Program-made: the position numbers and the translations under genes | In this document: positions 1-11,305 of the stretch, in pieces | Layout of the letters: each line of letters starts with the position of its first letter | Numbering within the stretch: the stretch's first letter is position 1 | From: Epiperipatus broadwayi | Taxonomy: Eukaryota; Onychophora; Udeonychophora; Euonychophora; Peripatidae | Direction: 5' to 3' | Length of the DNA stretch: 64,000 nucleotides | Assembly (NCBI GenBank): GCA_028023455.1 | Contig: JAQFVV010000042.1 | Location: 5,530,203-5,594,202, forward strand | The notes under the pieces: model-generated | Database searches by the model: none | What the model saw: only the letters and a program-made list of their open reading frames with translations | What the model was told of the DNA's origin: nothing

Positions 1-1325
1 TTTCTAATATTTTAATGGCGGATTACAAGGTGCTCAATGTAAAATGCAAAAATAATTTCATTATATATACTTAAAAAATATATAATTATTATAAAATAAT
101 TCCCCTCACATGCAAAAATACATTAGAGCATGTTAAATAATACAGATTTTAATGGACACACACAATTAACAAGTCAAATAACAATGATTAAGTAAAATAA
201 AATAAAAATATTTTAAATAAGACAATAAATTAAATGAAAATGAATCAAACAAAGTGCTTTATAAAATAAAAAAAGTTAAAAGAAAAATTCTTTTCCATCT
301 TAATTTAATTCTCAATATAATTCTTTCTAATTATGATCACATTTTTATAAAAGTAAAAAAAAAACATTTTTTTTATATCTTTACAATTTTTTTTTTGCTA
401 ATTTACAAAAAAAGAAAAGAAAAATATATATATGGACAGAACATATGGTTTATAATATAAAAATAAAAGATGTAATTTAATCCTATAAAATATCCTTCAA
501 AACTTATAATTATTTCAAATATGTGTGTACATATAAGACCAGAGGATTTCACATGCTAAGTGAGCAAAATTCATAAAATACTTTCTGAAAGCATTTTGTA
601 TTTATCCTTATCCCACTTTTGGAATCCTCTAGGTCAGTACAATTTAAAAAATAATATATATTTCATGATCATTAACTTTTTCTGATAATTTCATTTAATA
701 AAAATAAATGAAATTTCCATTTGGCCCATTTCTTTTATAGATAAATATATATTAGTATCATAATTACACAGCTGTTTAGTTATATTTTAACATAGATGGT
801 TTTAATTAGAGTCTACCATAAATAAATATCAAGGGTTACACTCATGCGAAAGCCAAGGCAACTACGAACTTTCAAAAAAATTAGTAATATTTTATATTAT
901 TCTAAGATCACCTGATAGGTATTTTATGTTGATAAAATAATTAATGACAACTTATTTAAAAGATTTATTTTTCATAAGTGACAACTTATATTCCATCAAT
1001 CTTTTTTCTCACATGATGATACAGGAAGTTCTCCATGATGAAAAAAATTTAAATCTTTAGGGTTGTTTATTTCATTTTCATTAAGTTATTATCCTTCAAG
1101 TGACTCCTGGAGATATAACATTTCTCCACAATCATCTATTATACGTTTATTTTATGAAGCTGCTTAAATGTACATCACGGCCCATGACACACTGCTTTTT
1201 TCCATTAAATAAAGACCTACATGCAAATTTATTAATTAAACAAATATCCAATGAAAACAATTTTACAAAAAAGATCCCCTATTTGTAGTAAATATTTAAT
1301 AATCATTATTTTAATTGTTTCTCTG
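1..1325. other. AT-rich DNA, no gene seen
   Basis: Low-complexity A/T-rich sequence with short ORFs only. The 68-codon plus-strand ORF near 254-460 is lysine, phenylalanine and isoleucine rich, as expected by chance from poly-A/T tracts. I recognise no element. Confidence 0.6.
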
Positions 1326-1329
1326 CTTC

Positions 1330-1705
1330 AGTATTCCTGATTACTGAGAGTATCTTCAACCAAAAATCTGTATTTTCCTCTTCTTAAATCTCTCTATCCA
1401 TAATATCTATACCTGACAAGTCATTACTTCTCATGTTGTTCATCAGGTCTTCTTTCTATCATTTCTTTGGTCAAGTTTTTCCTCTCTGCTTTCCAATCAA
1501 TCATTATCCCTGGTATTCTATTCTTATCCATTCTATACTATCTTAATCTCTTTTCTTCAATTACTGTTATCACTATTTTTTTCACTCCAAACATTCCACT
1601 AATCTCTCCTTTTCTTCAGTTCTGATCTTCTTGCTGATCTCTATAAATCCATTTAAATCATCAACAATCTGTTAACTTATCTCTGTTATTGTCTATATCT
1701 CCACA
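1330..1705 (-). pseudogene. Non-LTR retrotransposon C-terminal tail, decayed
   Basis: On the minus strand this translates, with stops, to a segment reading EEKRLR, then RMDKNRIPGIMIDWKAERK, then KEMIERRPDE. This is the hallmark tail after the reverse transcriptase of many LINEs, where RRLRWYGHV is followed by RM(D)xNRIP and a basic stretch. The GHV part is missing and a stop follows LR, so it is a relic. Upstream, ISGMFGVKKIVITVIEEKRLR fits the preceding conserved block. No poly-A tail or target duplication was identified. It is not the same family as the RTE copies elsewhere in the window, whose tail differs. Confidence 0.55.
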
Positions 1706-2615
1706 TATACATAACAATATATTATGTTCAATAAATTATCAATGTAGATTTCTTCTGCATTTATAGACACAGATCAAAAAATACATATATGAGATATTCA
1801 GTTTGCAAACTTGTCACTGTGAACGATCTTAGTGGTTGAAAATAATGATCAACAACTGTCAAAAGCAAAACTGTAACAATGAAACCTTGAAAAGTGAAGA
1901 AAAACAAAGTAAAAACAAAGGAAACTCAATTTGACTGATTGAGAATTTCAAACTACAAAATACAAAGACAAATTCTAAATCTATTCGCTATTTATATCTT
2001 GAAATTCCTAACTGAAGAACCCTATCAATTCTAACCTGAGATTCTCAAGAGAAGAATACCTAGCCACCCTATAAATTCAAAGACTATATGTAAATATTCA
2101 GATAAATATACAAGTAACGATGCGTGTCTAAGTATAAAGTGACTACATGGGGAAGAGTCTGTCAACTAAGAATCTATAATTGCAAAAAAAAAAAAAAAAA
2201 ATCGCACAATATTTAACTGAAACTGGCAGATATCCACCAACGCTGAAGATTGCATTGAACGCACTAAGATCTTAGGATTCCATCTCACCAACCCAAGGGA
2301 TACCATATAAAAAAGTGTAATTTGAATCAACAGAAGGAATGTTCTAAAGAGTTCAAACCCAAACCAACTAACTGAATTAGGAATTGTAAAATGTGGACAT
2401 TCTCAAAATTCACAAGACTATTTTCTTCTTGGACTTTCAATAATTTTAGGGTGATATCGTATAATTAATCTCATGCATATTTTTATTTATTTCCTTTACA
2501 ATGGGTCAATCTATCATTTACATATTTTTTTTAAAAAGTGGGGGGATGTTACCATTTTAATTTTTTAATTGAAAATAAAAAAAATATAGATAATAGGTAA
2601 CATTAATTGCCTTTT
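1706..2615. other. AT-rich DNA, no gene seen
   Basis: No coding or repeat signature recognised. It contains a run of 18 A at about 2176-2193, which could be a retroposon tail, but I see no matching head. Confidence 0.5.
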
Positions 2616-2619
2616 GTTT

Positions 2620-3210
2620 ATCCATACTAATTCTGTTTATTATTTTATTTATTTTTCAATTTGAATGACTAAAAACTCTTAGTATAAATGAGCTTTACTA
2701 TCATTACTGAAACAAAAAACGGCAGGAGGGAGGTCCATCTTCATAGGTCGAAATAGTTAATTAAAGTATCCGTACTAATTCTGTTTATTACTTTATTTAT
2801 TTTTCAATATAAATGACCAAAAACTCTTAGTATAAATAAGCTTTACTACTATTACTGAATTGTTTCCTTGTAAATCGAAAGATTTCGCGTTGTTTATTTA
2901 TATATAATATTTAGTGAATTAAATGTGAAGATGTTTTAAGCTTCGTGCTCTTAGTTCGGAATGCTTGAGTCTGACTTATTTATATATAAATTTAAGTATA
3001 GAAGAAGATGGGTCCCATCTTTTTCTTGTATTCTTGAATTGAGAGTTCCACGTGCAGTCATTGTTACATCTAATTGGCTGTCACATAAGCATTTTAAAGG
3101 CGCTTCTGACGAAGGTTTTAGCCTTGCACATTATTACCATTACTGAAACAAATAATGGCAGGAGGGGGGGGTCCATCTTCATAGGTCGAAATAATTAATT
3201 AAAGTATATA
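2620..3210 (+). repeat. Direct-repeat cluster of about 145-base unit
   Basis: A unit beginning TACTAATTCTGTTTATTA and continuing through ACTCTTAGTATAAAT and a GGCAGGAGG-GTCCATCTTCATAGGTCGAAAT block occurs at 2625-2772. Its first part recurs at 2770-2861 and its last part (the CATTACTGAAACAAA to AATTAAAGTATA end) at 3133-3208. The 270 bases between the second and third copies are of more mixed composition. This is compatible with a nested, partly duplicated mobile element, but I saw no terminal inverted repeats or coding sequence that would name its class. Confidence 0.6.
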
Positions 3211-4205
3211 TATTTTCTTTTTGGAATAATAATTTCAATGACTCTAAATTAGCAAGCAAGCAGTACATAAATATTAATAAAAAATTTAATCCTTTCTTTT
3301 GATCTAACTTCAACTGTACAATAGGATGTCAAATGATTATCCTTTGAAAGAGAAAAAGAGATTTGGAATAATAAATATTGGTATGGTAAATCAAAGAATA
3401 AACATGGATGTCCAAAATCAATAAATTACTTTTTTTTGTAAATAAAATTGTTAAACGTATTATTTTAAAGTAAATTCAATGGTTGATGTATTGTTTTATT
3501 TGATCATAAATTCATCATACTCATCCTCTTATAAAATTAATATTATCATACCCTGATAGTAGAATATCATGTATATATTCCATGAGCTCAAATCCTGGGA
3601 CATAATGGAAATTAATTTGGAAAAGAATGGATGAAACTATATGGAGGTACCCTGAGATTCCCATATATGTTTATCCTATTCTTCCATGTTAGAGATCAAA
3701 GTTAGCCATGAGTTGAGGATCTTAGTAATTTTAAGTTTTCCCTCCTACTAGGTTTCCATCATGTAAAGCCAGGTCCCATTCCATTACAATATGAATATAA
3801 AAGAATGGGTGAATGAAGAATAGATTTTAAAAATAAATATGAAATAACATAGCTTAATGACTTTCTCATATTAAAATGTATATATATTAATTGTTTGATA
3901 TTATTAGTAAGCTAATAAAAATATTGAAAATAGATATATTATTTGCTTAACATAAAAATTTACCCCTAATTATTCTTGAATAATAAATTATTAATGTGTG
4001 ATCAGATTTTTTTTTAAATTTCAACTTTCAATGAATATGAAAAGTTTCTCAAAACATTTATTAAACTAATTAATATGGGTGATATATTACAAATATGGAT
4101 AATGAACAATTACAATATTAGATGAGTTATGGAACTAACATTATTGAGTTAAATAGGGTTAGGTATTTAGTGGTTAAGTTCTTTGTTAACTTTATTAGAG
4201 AGTCT
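3211..4205. other. AT-rich DNA, no gene seen
   Basis: No recognisable coding sequence. The part next to 4205 may be the 3' untranslated region of the LINE fragment that ends there on the minus strand. Confidence 0.45.
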
Positions 4206-4212
4206 GATATAG

Positions 4213-4580
4213 CTTTCACGTCTCTTGAAAAATGAATGTTGTGGCAAGAGTTTTGTCTCTTTGTTTAATTTTCTCTATGCTCTGAATAAATAATGAGTTT
4301 TCATCTGGCTTGGGATGTTGGTATTGTGCTTTGCACCTTACAATCCAAATGGCATAGGTGATGTAAATTGACAGCCTGATTGTAGGAATATCTTTTCCAC
4401 GAATGCATTCTTTTATATTAAGTATTTTGTAGTAATCTATCTTTGAATTGTTAAATATTATTGTTTTAATATTACCTAGACCCATGCATGTTTTAATTAT
4501 GTGGTCAAATGTTTCCTCATCCCTGCCACAGCTGTGGCAAATTGATTGGACTTTGGTGATAGATCTTTTATATCTGAGGA
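4213..4580 (-). pseudogene. LINE C-terminal zinc-knuckle (zf-RVT) fragment
   Basis: The minus strand is open for about 120 codons and begins with ICHSCGRDEETFDHIIKTC, a clear C-x2-C-G-x2-EET-x2-H-x4-C zf-RVT knuckle that follows the reverse transcriptase in I/R1/Jockey-like non-LTR retrotransposons. The C-terminal part (YITYAIWIVRCKAQYQ, later FIQSIEKIKQRD) aligns with the tail of the fragment at 18.45-18.66 kb, so both belong to one superfamily. The open frame here is intact to its stop, but the upstream reverse transcriptase is missing, so this is a 5'-truncated copy. Confidence 0.7.
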
Positions 4581-4896
4581 AATAAATTCAATTAAGACTT
4601 ACAGAAATGTGTAATAGTTGGGCTTGCAATAAACTTCCAAAATACAAATTCAGCATGTATGCAGTGCTGATATTTATTTTACTGTCTCAATGTTGTTTAA
4701 TTTTATAAATAAATGTTACTTACTAAAATTAAAATTTCAATTAGACTCTAGTATTGGTTTAGTAAGACTGCTAGGTCATTTTTGACAATAGGGGAAACCC
4801 TGAACCATTATTGACACAAGCAAGCAATAAGTGCTTAGATAATTCGCAGAAAATTACTATTTTTTTATAGACTTTAAACAATTTAAATCATATCTG
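4581..4896. other. AT-rich DNA, nothing recognised
   Basis: Short stretch between the LINE fragment and the tandem duplication. No feature supported. Confidence 0.5.
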
Positions 4897-4897
4897 T

Positions 4898-4999
4898 GCT
4901 CTTCATCCTCATCTTCAAATCTCTTTTTTTAAATCAAGAATTTTTATTGCTCTTCATCCTCATCTTCAAATCTCTTTTTTTTAATCAAGAATTTTTATT
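4898..4999 (+). repeat. 51-base tandem duplication
   Basis: The 51-base unit starting GCTCTTCATCCTCATCTTC and ending in ATCAAGAATTTTTATT is present twice head to tail at 4898-4948 and 4949-4999. The copies differ only in the length of a T/A tract. The near-identity suggests a recent local duplication. Confidence 0.85.
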
Positions 5000-5000
5000 A

Positions 5001-5635
5001 CTTGTATATACAGAGGTTATTCAAAGGATACATCAATAACACTATCACTTACTGTAGCATTTTACTACAATTGTTTTTAATAATAATACCATTTATAAAA
5101 AAATGACTAACAATTTGAAGTAATTAAATTGACAACAAACAAGCTATTTACATATGATAGCACCTCTATTCAAAATGCAAATGGGAATGCACAAATGAAA
5201 TAAAAACCACTTAATAAATAAAAATTAAAAATAAAGACGTCTTTGTCCTAAGCATTATAAAAATGAATGAAGCATTTTTTCTTTGCTTTCCTATGAAAAG
5301 CTCATAAAGATATTTTTATCAAGAGAAACTTAATTTAAACTATCTTGATGTACACCTCCAGATATTTTATATCCAATCGTATTCATTCAATTATTTAATA
5401 ATAATAATAATAATAATAAAAATTAAATTATCAGTAATATAATAATTATAAACATACAGTCATACAGCTTGTGCAATTTATGTAAGTTTTCTTCATATAA
5501 TACTTTTGCTAAGTGATAAAGCTTACAATTAAGAATATATAGATAAAAAAACAATGTGGATAAATATAGATATTTATTTACATAAGCATGAAAACTTTAA
5601 AGAAATAACAAAAGAAAAGATAATGCACTGACTGG
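5001..5635. other. AT-rich DNA with AAT microsatellite
   Basis: No gene seen. Contains an (AAT)n run at about 5397-5419. Confidence 0.6.
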
Positions 5636-5639
5636 AATA

Positions 5640-5840
5640 AATAAAATCTACTATGTAATAACTGAAATACAGGCTTATTATATACCTGTATCAATATATG
5701 TAACATATAAGATATATGAGCACAGACTTTCACATGACCCACCACTCTCCATTTTATCTCATAATACTGATACACTTGAACACATATATGTTAAAAAGAT
5801 AAATAATCACCAATATACATATTTCATGCTAAACCGAAAA
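5640..5840 (-). repeat. Degraded copy of hammerhead-SINE-like family
   Basis: Read on the minus strand, this matches the 15.0-15.18 kb element over most of its length: GGTTTAGCATGAAATA, TATTGGTGATTATTTATCTTTT, GTCAGTATTATGAGAT, GAGAGT, TGTGAAAGTCTG and finally AAGCCTGT. The CTGATGA core of the hammerhead and half of stem II are lost, so no ribozyme is predicted. The GAAA box and stem III (ATA-TG-TAT) remain, and help define the ancestral ribozyme. Confidence 0.7.
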
Positions 5841-6580
5841 TTAAATCACTATTATAATATTGCAAGCAAACAACATGACCTATTGCAATTTAATTAGTTT
5901 CATTAATTATTTCTAGTCACCTTTCAGAATCTTTATCTATATATACTAATAAAAATTAGAAACAAACTTGTGTGAATTTATGTGTATGTGTATATATATA
6001 TGGCTATATTTTGATTTATAATTTCTGTGCTCATACTTTTGACAGCTTCTACTTTAGACAAATATATGAATAATTTTTACTAAATAATTATTAGGCCAGA
6101 GACTATCACATCATTTTTAGACAAAATATAAATTTCAAACACAGTAAATATTAGCATGTTTTTTATTATTACTAAATAAAGCCACATGGTATCATTAATC
6201 CAATTTCAATTCTCAATGTGATTATGTTTAATAAAAAATAAATACATTAATCTTTAATTGAATTTAAAGTTTGTAATGGTATGATAATCTCTAGCCTAAT
6301 GAATGATTGCTAATAATTATTAATGTTTTTATATAAATTGGATAGTATCAAAGATGTGAAGAGAGGAAATTTAACACTTGTAGATCAAATTGAAATAATT
6401 TGTTATTGATAAATAATGAACAAATGGTGATGACATATATATAAGATTGTGAGTAGGGCTAATTGAAAAGCAGGTTAAGCATAAAATGCATCTTAAAAGT
6501 CATTTTCTTTTCTCAGATATCTTTATTATTAATGTTTTGAGGATCTGTATTTTAAATATTATATGTATCTTTTATTAAAC
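5841..6580. other. AT-rich DNA, nothing firm
   Basis: At 5930-6000 there is a CTATATATACTAATAAAA followed by an AAACAAACTTGTGTG stretch, resembling terminal motifs of dispersed repeats in many invertebrates. Too short to classify. Confidence 0.4.
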
Positions 6581-6582
6581 CA

Positions 6583-6780
6583 CTAAACATCACATGATCA
6601 CCATCTCTCATACTAGCACATAATTGCTGGCATCCAATGATTACTCTGGTTGGCACAGGGTGGCACTACTGTATGGAGTTTTGCCTTGTTATCTTTTATT
6701 AATGTAATGGAAAAATCATTAAAATCCTCCCCTTCAGCAGTTAAAACACCCAGTGAGTAATATCTACCCTCCTTCAGTGT
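6583..6780 (-). repeat. Dispersed repeat family A, copy 1
   Basis: On the minus strand this runs GGGGAGGATTTTAATG, CAAAACTCCATACAGTAG, CCAGAGTAATCATTGGAT and ends GTGATCATGTGATGTTTAGT-GGTTTAA. The same order of blocks is found on the plus strand at 21.19-21.45 kb, and the end blocks alone at 59.50-59.58 kb. No coding capacity. Its class is unknown; a short retroposon is my best guess because the 59.5 kb copy has a target duplication. Confidence 0.7.
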
Positions 6781-6902
6781 TTCTCTTTACAAAAGGAGAC
6801 TGGTGGAAAGGTCTCTGCAATAAGCTAATTTTATAGATGCTTTATTATACTTACCTATATATGCTGTACCTGTGGCTTTGCTCGCATTATTAGATCAAAA
6901 AA

Positions 6903-6962
6903 TGGAATGTAGTTGATAATTAAAATATATTTAAATAATATTTACATGAAATAATAATATAT
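6903..6962 (+). repeat. Short dispersed repeat shared with 10.35 kb
   Basis: A block containing AAATATATTTAAATAATATT followed by TACATGAAATAAT is repeated almost exactly at 10349-10408. It may mark one edge of a larger decayed element. Confidence 0.6.
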
Positions 6963-7334
6963 GGGATACCAGCAGCAGGTAAAAAAAACTACTGTAACAA
7001 AGTCATAGGTCACTGCGAACCTTTTTATGTGTGCATGCCAAAAATTTTCAAAAAATATTTATTGAATGATTGGTGTGCCATACAGTTATTAAATCAAATT
7101 ATAAACAACTTAATTATTGCAGTTTTTTAAAAAATTATAAAATAAAATAATAATAATAATTAAACAAAATTTCTAAATAGCTAAATACAAGTAACGATAT
7201 TTATTTAGAAGAGCACAGGTTGAATAAAATGTAATTGTAAAAAATTATTAGTAATTAAAACTAAATTTTAGAAATAATCATATAAAATCAACATAAATAG
7301 ATATTTAATGAGATTTTTGCTGTTATACATTTGA

Positions 7335-9125
7335 TGCCAAATATTTTATATCTGATTCATATTTTGTCATTTTTAATAATGTACATGCTGAATTAGATTC
7401 ATCTGTCATTCTATTTCTGGAACTACCTTCAATTAAATTCGTTTCTGAATACAATAATTCACATGCCTATGTAGAAAAAAAATTGATAATGTAGCAGTCG
7501 CTAATTTTTTTAAACAATTAAATGCCAGAAATAGCATTCCAGGCAGTCAATAGTTCCTCTTCAGCATCCTTTTTATATTTATCCAATAATCGATTATTTT
7601 CCATTGTTTCTAACTCATTTCTCAAGTCAACGAATTTCTGTTTCCAATATAGAACTAGATTGAAAATCGACTAATTGCATTTCCATATCTTTCAAATCAA
7701 GCCACTTAAAAATTTCTAACTTGAGACTATCCATTGATATTATGTCTGGGTATAAAATAAAGTTTGACATTTCTGAAAATTGTCTGAACTGTGTAAATCT
7801 TAAAGAATATTTATCAATTATCGATTGAAATAACAGCACAAAAGTCTTGCATCAATTTTACTTGATGTGGTTTCTCACGACATTCTAAATCAGTCAAACA
7901 CTTTTTTAGATTTGGAAAATATTTGAACATGTAAGAAATAACATCATGGTCGAAAATTTGTAATTTAACTTCAAATGCAAACATGACAACAATTATCTTA
8001 TTATAACCGTGCAGTTTCACATTTAATTCATTTAGATGTGAACACATATCAGTTAAAAATATTAATTTTGAAAGCCATACAACATCCATTAATTCATTAT
8101 ATTTTTCAATGATTTTCTCATTACATAATAACAGTCTAATTTCATTTAAACACTCAATGAATCTTTGAAGAACTTTTCCTCAACTTAACTATCAGACATT
8201 ATTGCACATAAGTAAACCATAATATACTGAGTTTACCTCACTCAATATGTAAATATAAAATTGTTTAACTTAGTCACAATGTTCATAACATCATGCAGTG
8301 GCTTAAAGTTGGCTTTCGTGTATAAAACCTGCTGATGTATAATGCAATGAAAACCCAAAATTGAATGTCCAATATGGTTGGTAAATAAACTAAGAAAACT
8401 ATTTTCTTTTCCAGTCATAATCACCATCTGTAGTTATTGATACAATTTTAGTAACATTTATGTTGCAAATATCTAATCCTTTTGTTCTTGTTACTAATGA
8501 GGTTAAACTGATTAATTTTTCTTTGATATTATTTCCAACACAATAGCGAATAAAAATAGCCAAACGAGTTGATCTATTTATGTCTGTACTTTCATCAAGG
8601 CAGACAGAAATTAATCTAGAAGATTTTATCTCTTTTTTATTGGTAAATTATGTTGTTAGCCATTTCCAGGATTTTTTCTTTAACTGTATTTCTAACCAAT
8701 GATAAATCTTTTATGCTCTGAATAATTTTTGCTTTGTTTTCAAAATCTTCAAAAAGAACTGGTGAACATTTCATCCAAGCTTCTTTCATATATTCTTCAT
8801 CATTAAAAGGTTTCCCATGCTTGGCAATTACATTTGAAATATAAAAAAACTAGAAGCAGTTATATTTGAATGATTTTCGATAAATTTCATTATAGATGTT
8901 GATTGAATATTTATATTTTTAAATGCTTGGGCAATATATTCTTTTTATTCATCTTTACTTTTTTCACAGTCATTTATGATTGGTCTCATAATGCTGTTTT
9001 ACTGATGATGTTCTCAATACATCTACTCCAGAATATAAAACACACTATCCTGGTGTCTTTGTTAATCATTCCATACTCATCAGTCCACCAATTTTGAAAT
9101 TCTCTACTGCTTGATAATTTTTATT
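7335..9125 (-). pseudogene. hAT transposase, ZBED5/FAM200-like, decayed
   Basis: Minus-strand fragments in order match hAT-derived proteins of the ZBED5/FAM200/GTF2IRD2-like group. N-terminal: FQNWWTDEYGMINKDTRIVC (about 9050-9115), then SNVIAKHGKPFNDEEYM. RNase H-like core: SVCLDESTDINRSTRLAIF (about 8550-8620). Middle: GFHCIIHQQVLYTKANF (8340-8270) and LTDMCSHLNELNVKLHG (8000-8060). C-terminal: TAWNAISGI, then the dimerisation region with ACELLYSETNLIEGSSRNRM and TDE (7400-7480). It spans about 1.8 kb, near the family's usual 550-600 codons, but is broken by several frameshifts and stops, so it is dead. No terminal inverted repeats or 8-base duplication were identified. Confidence 0.85.
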
Positions 9126-9710
9126 TTTTATTTTCACTAGTCATATTAATATAATGGTAACAAATTTATTTAAAAGTACATTTAAATGAGCTTTAATACT
9201 TTTATAACTCAAATATTTGTCATTTCATTTTTACAGCAAAACTTCAAGAAAAAACAAACATCATTTGATAGCATTGGTTCCTTTGTTCGCGATTTTGATT
9301 ACATTAAAAAAATGAATGGTGTCAACATGTTTAGATGAAAAAAGATTAGGACAGAAAACCATTTGATTACCTTTACTTTAGATTTGAAAAAATTTACTTC
9401 AAAGAGTTATAAATATTTTACTGAATTTACTTTCTAAATTTATTGGAATCATTTGACAGGTTTATAGAATATGATACCACAGTATAACAGTACCACTTTA
9501 TTTGACTTTAAATATAATTTATTGTTTCTAATCAGAGTTCAATTGTAAATTGAATTCTAATATAATATAATATTTATTTATTTTACCTTTATTTTACAGT
9601 AAATATTTATTAGTACAGACTTTAGCAACAAAAAAAATATTAAAGAAAATTATGATATATAAATAGTTCACATGCCAGTAAAAAATTCGAACATGCCATA
9701 GTTTTTTTGG
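9126..9710. other. AT-rich DNA, nothing recognised
   Basis: Probably includes the 5' flank of the hAT relic. No terminal repeat found. Confidence 0.5.
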
Positions 9711-9806
9711 TTTTTTTTCATGTGTCAAATGCATTGACCGGGAAGCAAACCCGGGCCAGCTGCTTGGAAGACAGCTATGCTAACTACTAGGCCACTATCA
9801 TTTTGC
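9711..9806 (-). repeat. tRNA-Gly(UCC)-like retroposed sequence
   Basis: The minus strand reads AGTGGCCTAGTAGTTAGCAT, an A box, then a TCC anticodon loop (TCTTCCAAG) in an AGCTG/CAGCT stem, then CCCGGGTTTGCTTCCCGG, a B box in a perfect 5-base T stem, and TCAATGCA. The 5' strand of the acceptor stem (AATGATA) does not pair with TCAATGC, and the 3' end is followed by an A-rich tail (CATGAAAAAAAACC). So this is a tRNA pseudogene or SINE head, not a working tRNA gene. Confidence 0.75.
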
Positions 9807-10069
9807 CATCTGTTGTAGATCATTTTTAACTGCGATTGATAATTAGTGTATTAATATTTTATGAAAATATTTTTTAAATCTATTTTAATTCCCAACTATA
9901 TTACATTATTTTATTTTATTAACATGAGCAAAGCTAACCTGCAGCTTCACAAGTATTAGCAGAATAATAATAAAAGTATACAAGAATATAATGCAGTTAA
10001 TTATTAAAATATATTGATAATTTCTATATATATAAGGAGGATATATTCTGAGCAGTAGAAACTTTTTAA

Positions 10070-10440
10070 TGTTTTGTTATTTAAATTCCATTTCTGATGT
10101 AGTAAATACCAAATAAAAATTTCCCTTGCTAATTCTCTCCATTTCTCTAACTATCCCATCATTGTTATTAGAAAGTTTCATAATTAAAATATATTTATGC
10201 ATTCCACTTTCAAACTCTAGTTTTACTCTCACATTAATAGAAACTTTGATAATTAAAATGTATTTATGTATGCCATTTCAATTTTTGATGTATTAAATAA
10301 CAATTTTTTTACTCACTAATTCTCTCCATTTTTCTAACTATCCCCTTGCAATAGTAGAATGTTTGATAATTTAAATATATTTAAATAATATTTACATGAA
10401 ATAATTATTAACAGTAGCATCACAAAAAAATATAACTTTC
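10070..10440. repeat. Decayed tandem repeat, about 180-base period
   Basis: The block CTAATTCTCTCCATTTCTCTAACTATCCC at about 10130-10160 recurs at 10317-10346, each preceded by a TTGATGTAxTAAATA-like stretch and followed by ATAATTAAAATxTATTTATG. Weaker versions appear to 10.85 kb (TCTCTTCATTTCTCTAA, TACTTCTCTTACTATACC). The array looks old. Confidence 0.6.
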
Positions 10441-11204
10441 ATTAAATACAATAAACAATTTTTAAATAAATTATTTTATATTTTTCATGGGATAATTTTT
10501 AAAATGGCTATAAAATTTTGATGTCATTGTAATATATGCAAGTGAAAAAGTAAATACATAGTCCAGACGAAGTTTAAATAATTTAAAATTTATTTATTCA
10601 GTAAAATTTTACCCATATTATCAAAAACTAATATCTCTTCATTTCTCTAATAAGTATTTTTAATATGCAGGCTACAACATTTTACTTTATCATGTGAGAA
10701 TATACTTAAAGAGAAATAGTAAAAAATTATTAAATTCAATACTTCTCTTACTATACCTGCAGCATTTTAAAATTTACTTTTTCATGTGTTAAATATATTT
10801 AAACTAATATCCTAAAATTTTATCAAATTCAGTAATAATTTTGCTTAGCGGTGCTATTTTAAATTTTACTTCAACATGTATTAAATTTATGTAAGTCATT
10901 ATTATAACTGATTTAAATTGTCATTATTCAAATGAGAAATTAAATACATAGTAACAAAGACAATTTAATTAATTTAAAATATATTTACAAAATCAAATTC
11001 TTATCTAGCTTTATCAAAAACTATGCCTTTTAATTAAAAAAAATTTCCAACTTTATAATCTTTTATTACTGCTATCCTATTTTGTTTTTTTATGATATCA
11101 TTTGAAAACAATTATGACATAGATTTTCTACACATTTTTATATTGTAAATTATAAAAAAATTTAAAACAAAGTAAAAATGTATATACTAGTAAAATTCTC
11201 TTCA

Positions 11205-11300
11205 AAAAAAGAAGAAAATCATTTGTCAAGATTGGTGCAATATTTGTTGAGTTATAAAGTCACAAACAAACAAACTTTCACATTTATACAGTAATATAGA
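11205..11300 (-). repeat. Possible Helitron-like or other element terminus
   Basis: The minus strand reads ATCTATATTACTGTATAAA, then GTGAAAGTTTGTTTGTTTGT, then ATAACTCAACAAATATTG. This order of motifs is typical of termini of abundant non-coding repeats in invertebrate genomes, often assigned to Helitrons. I could not find the opposite end, so the class is tentative. Confidence 0.3.
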
Positions 11301-11305
11301 TACCC

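Noticed and set aside
254-460. 68-codon ORF at the left end
   Set aside because: Composition is what poly-A/T tracts give (K, F, I, Y); no domain, start context or conservation signal.
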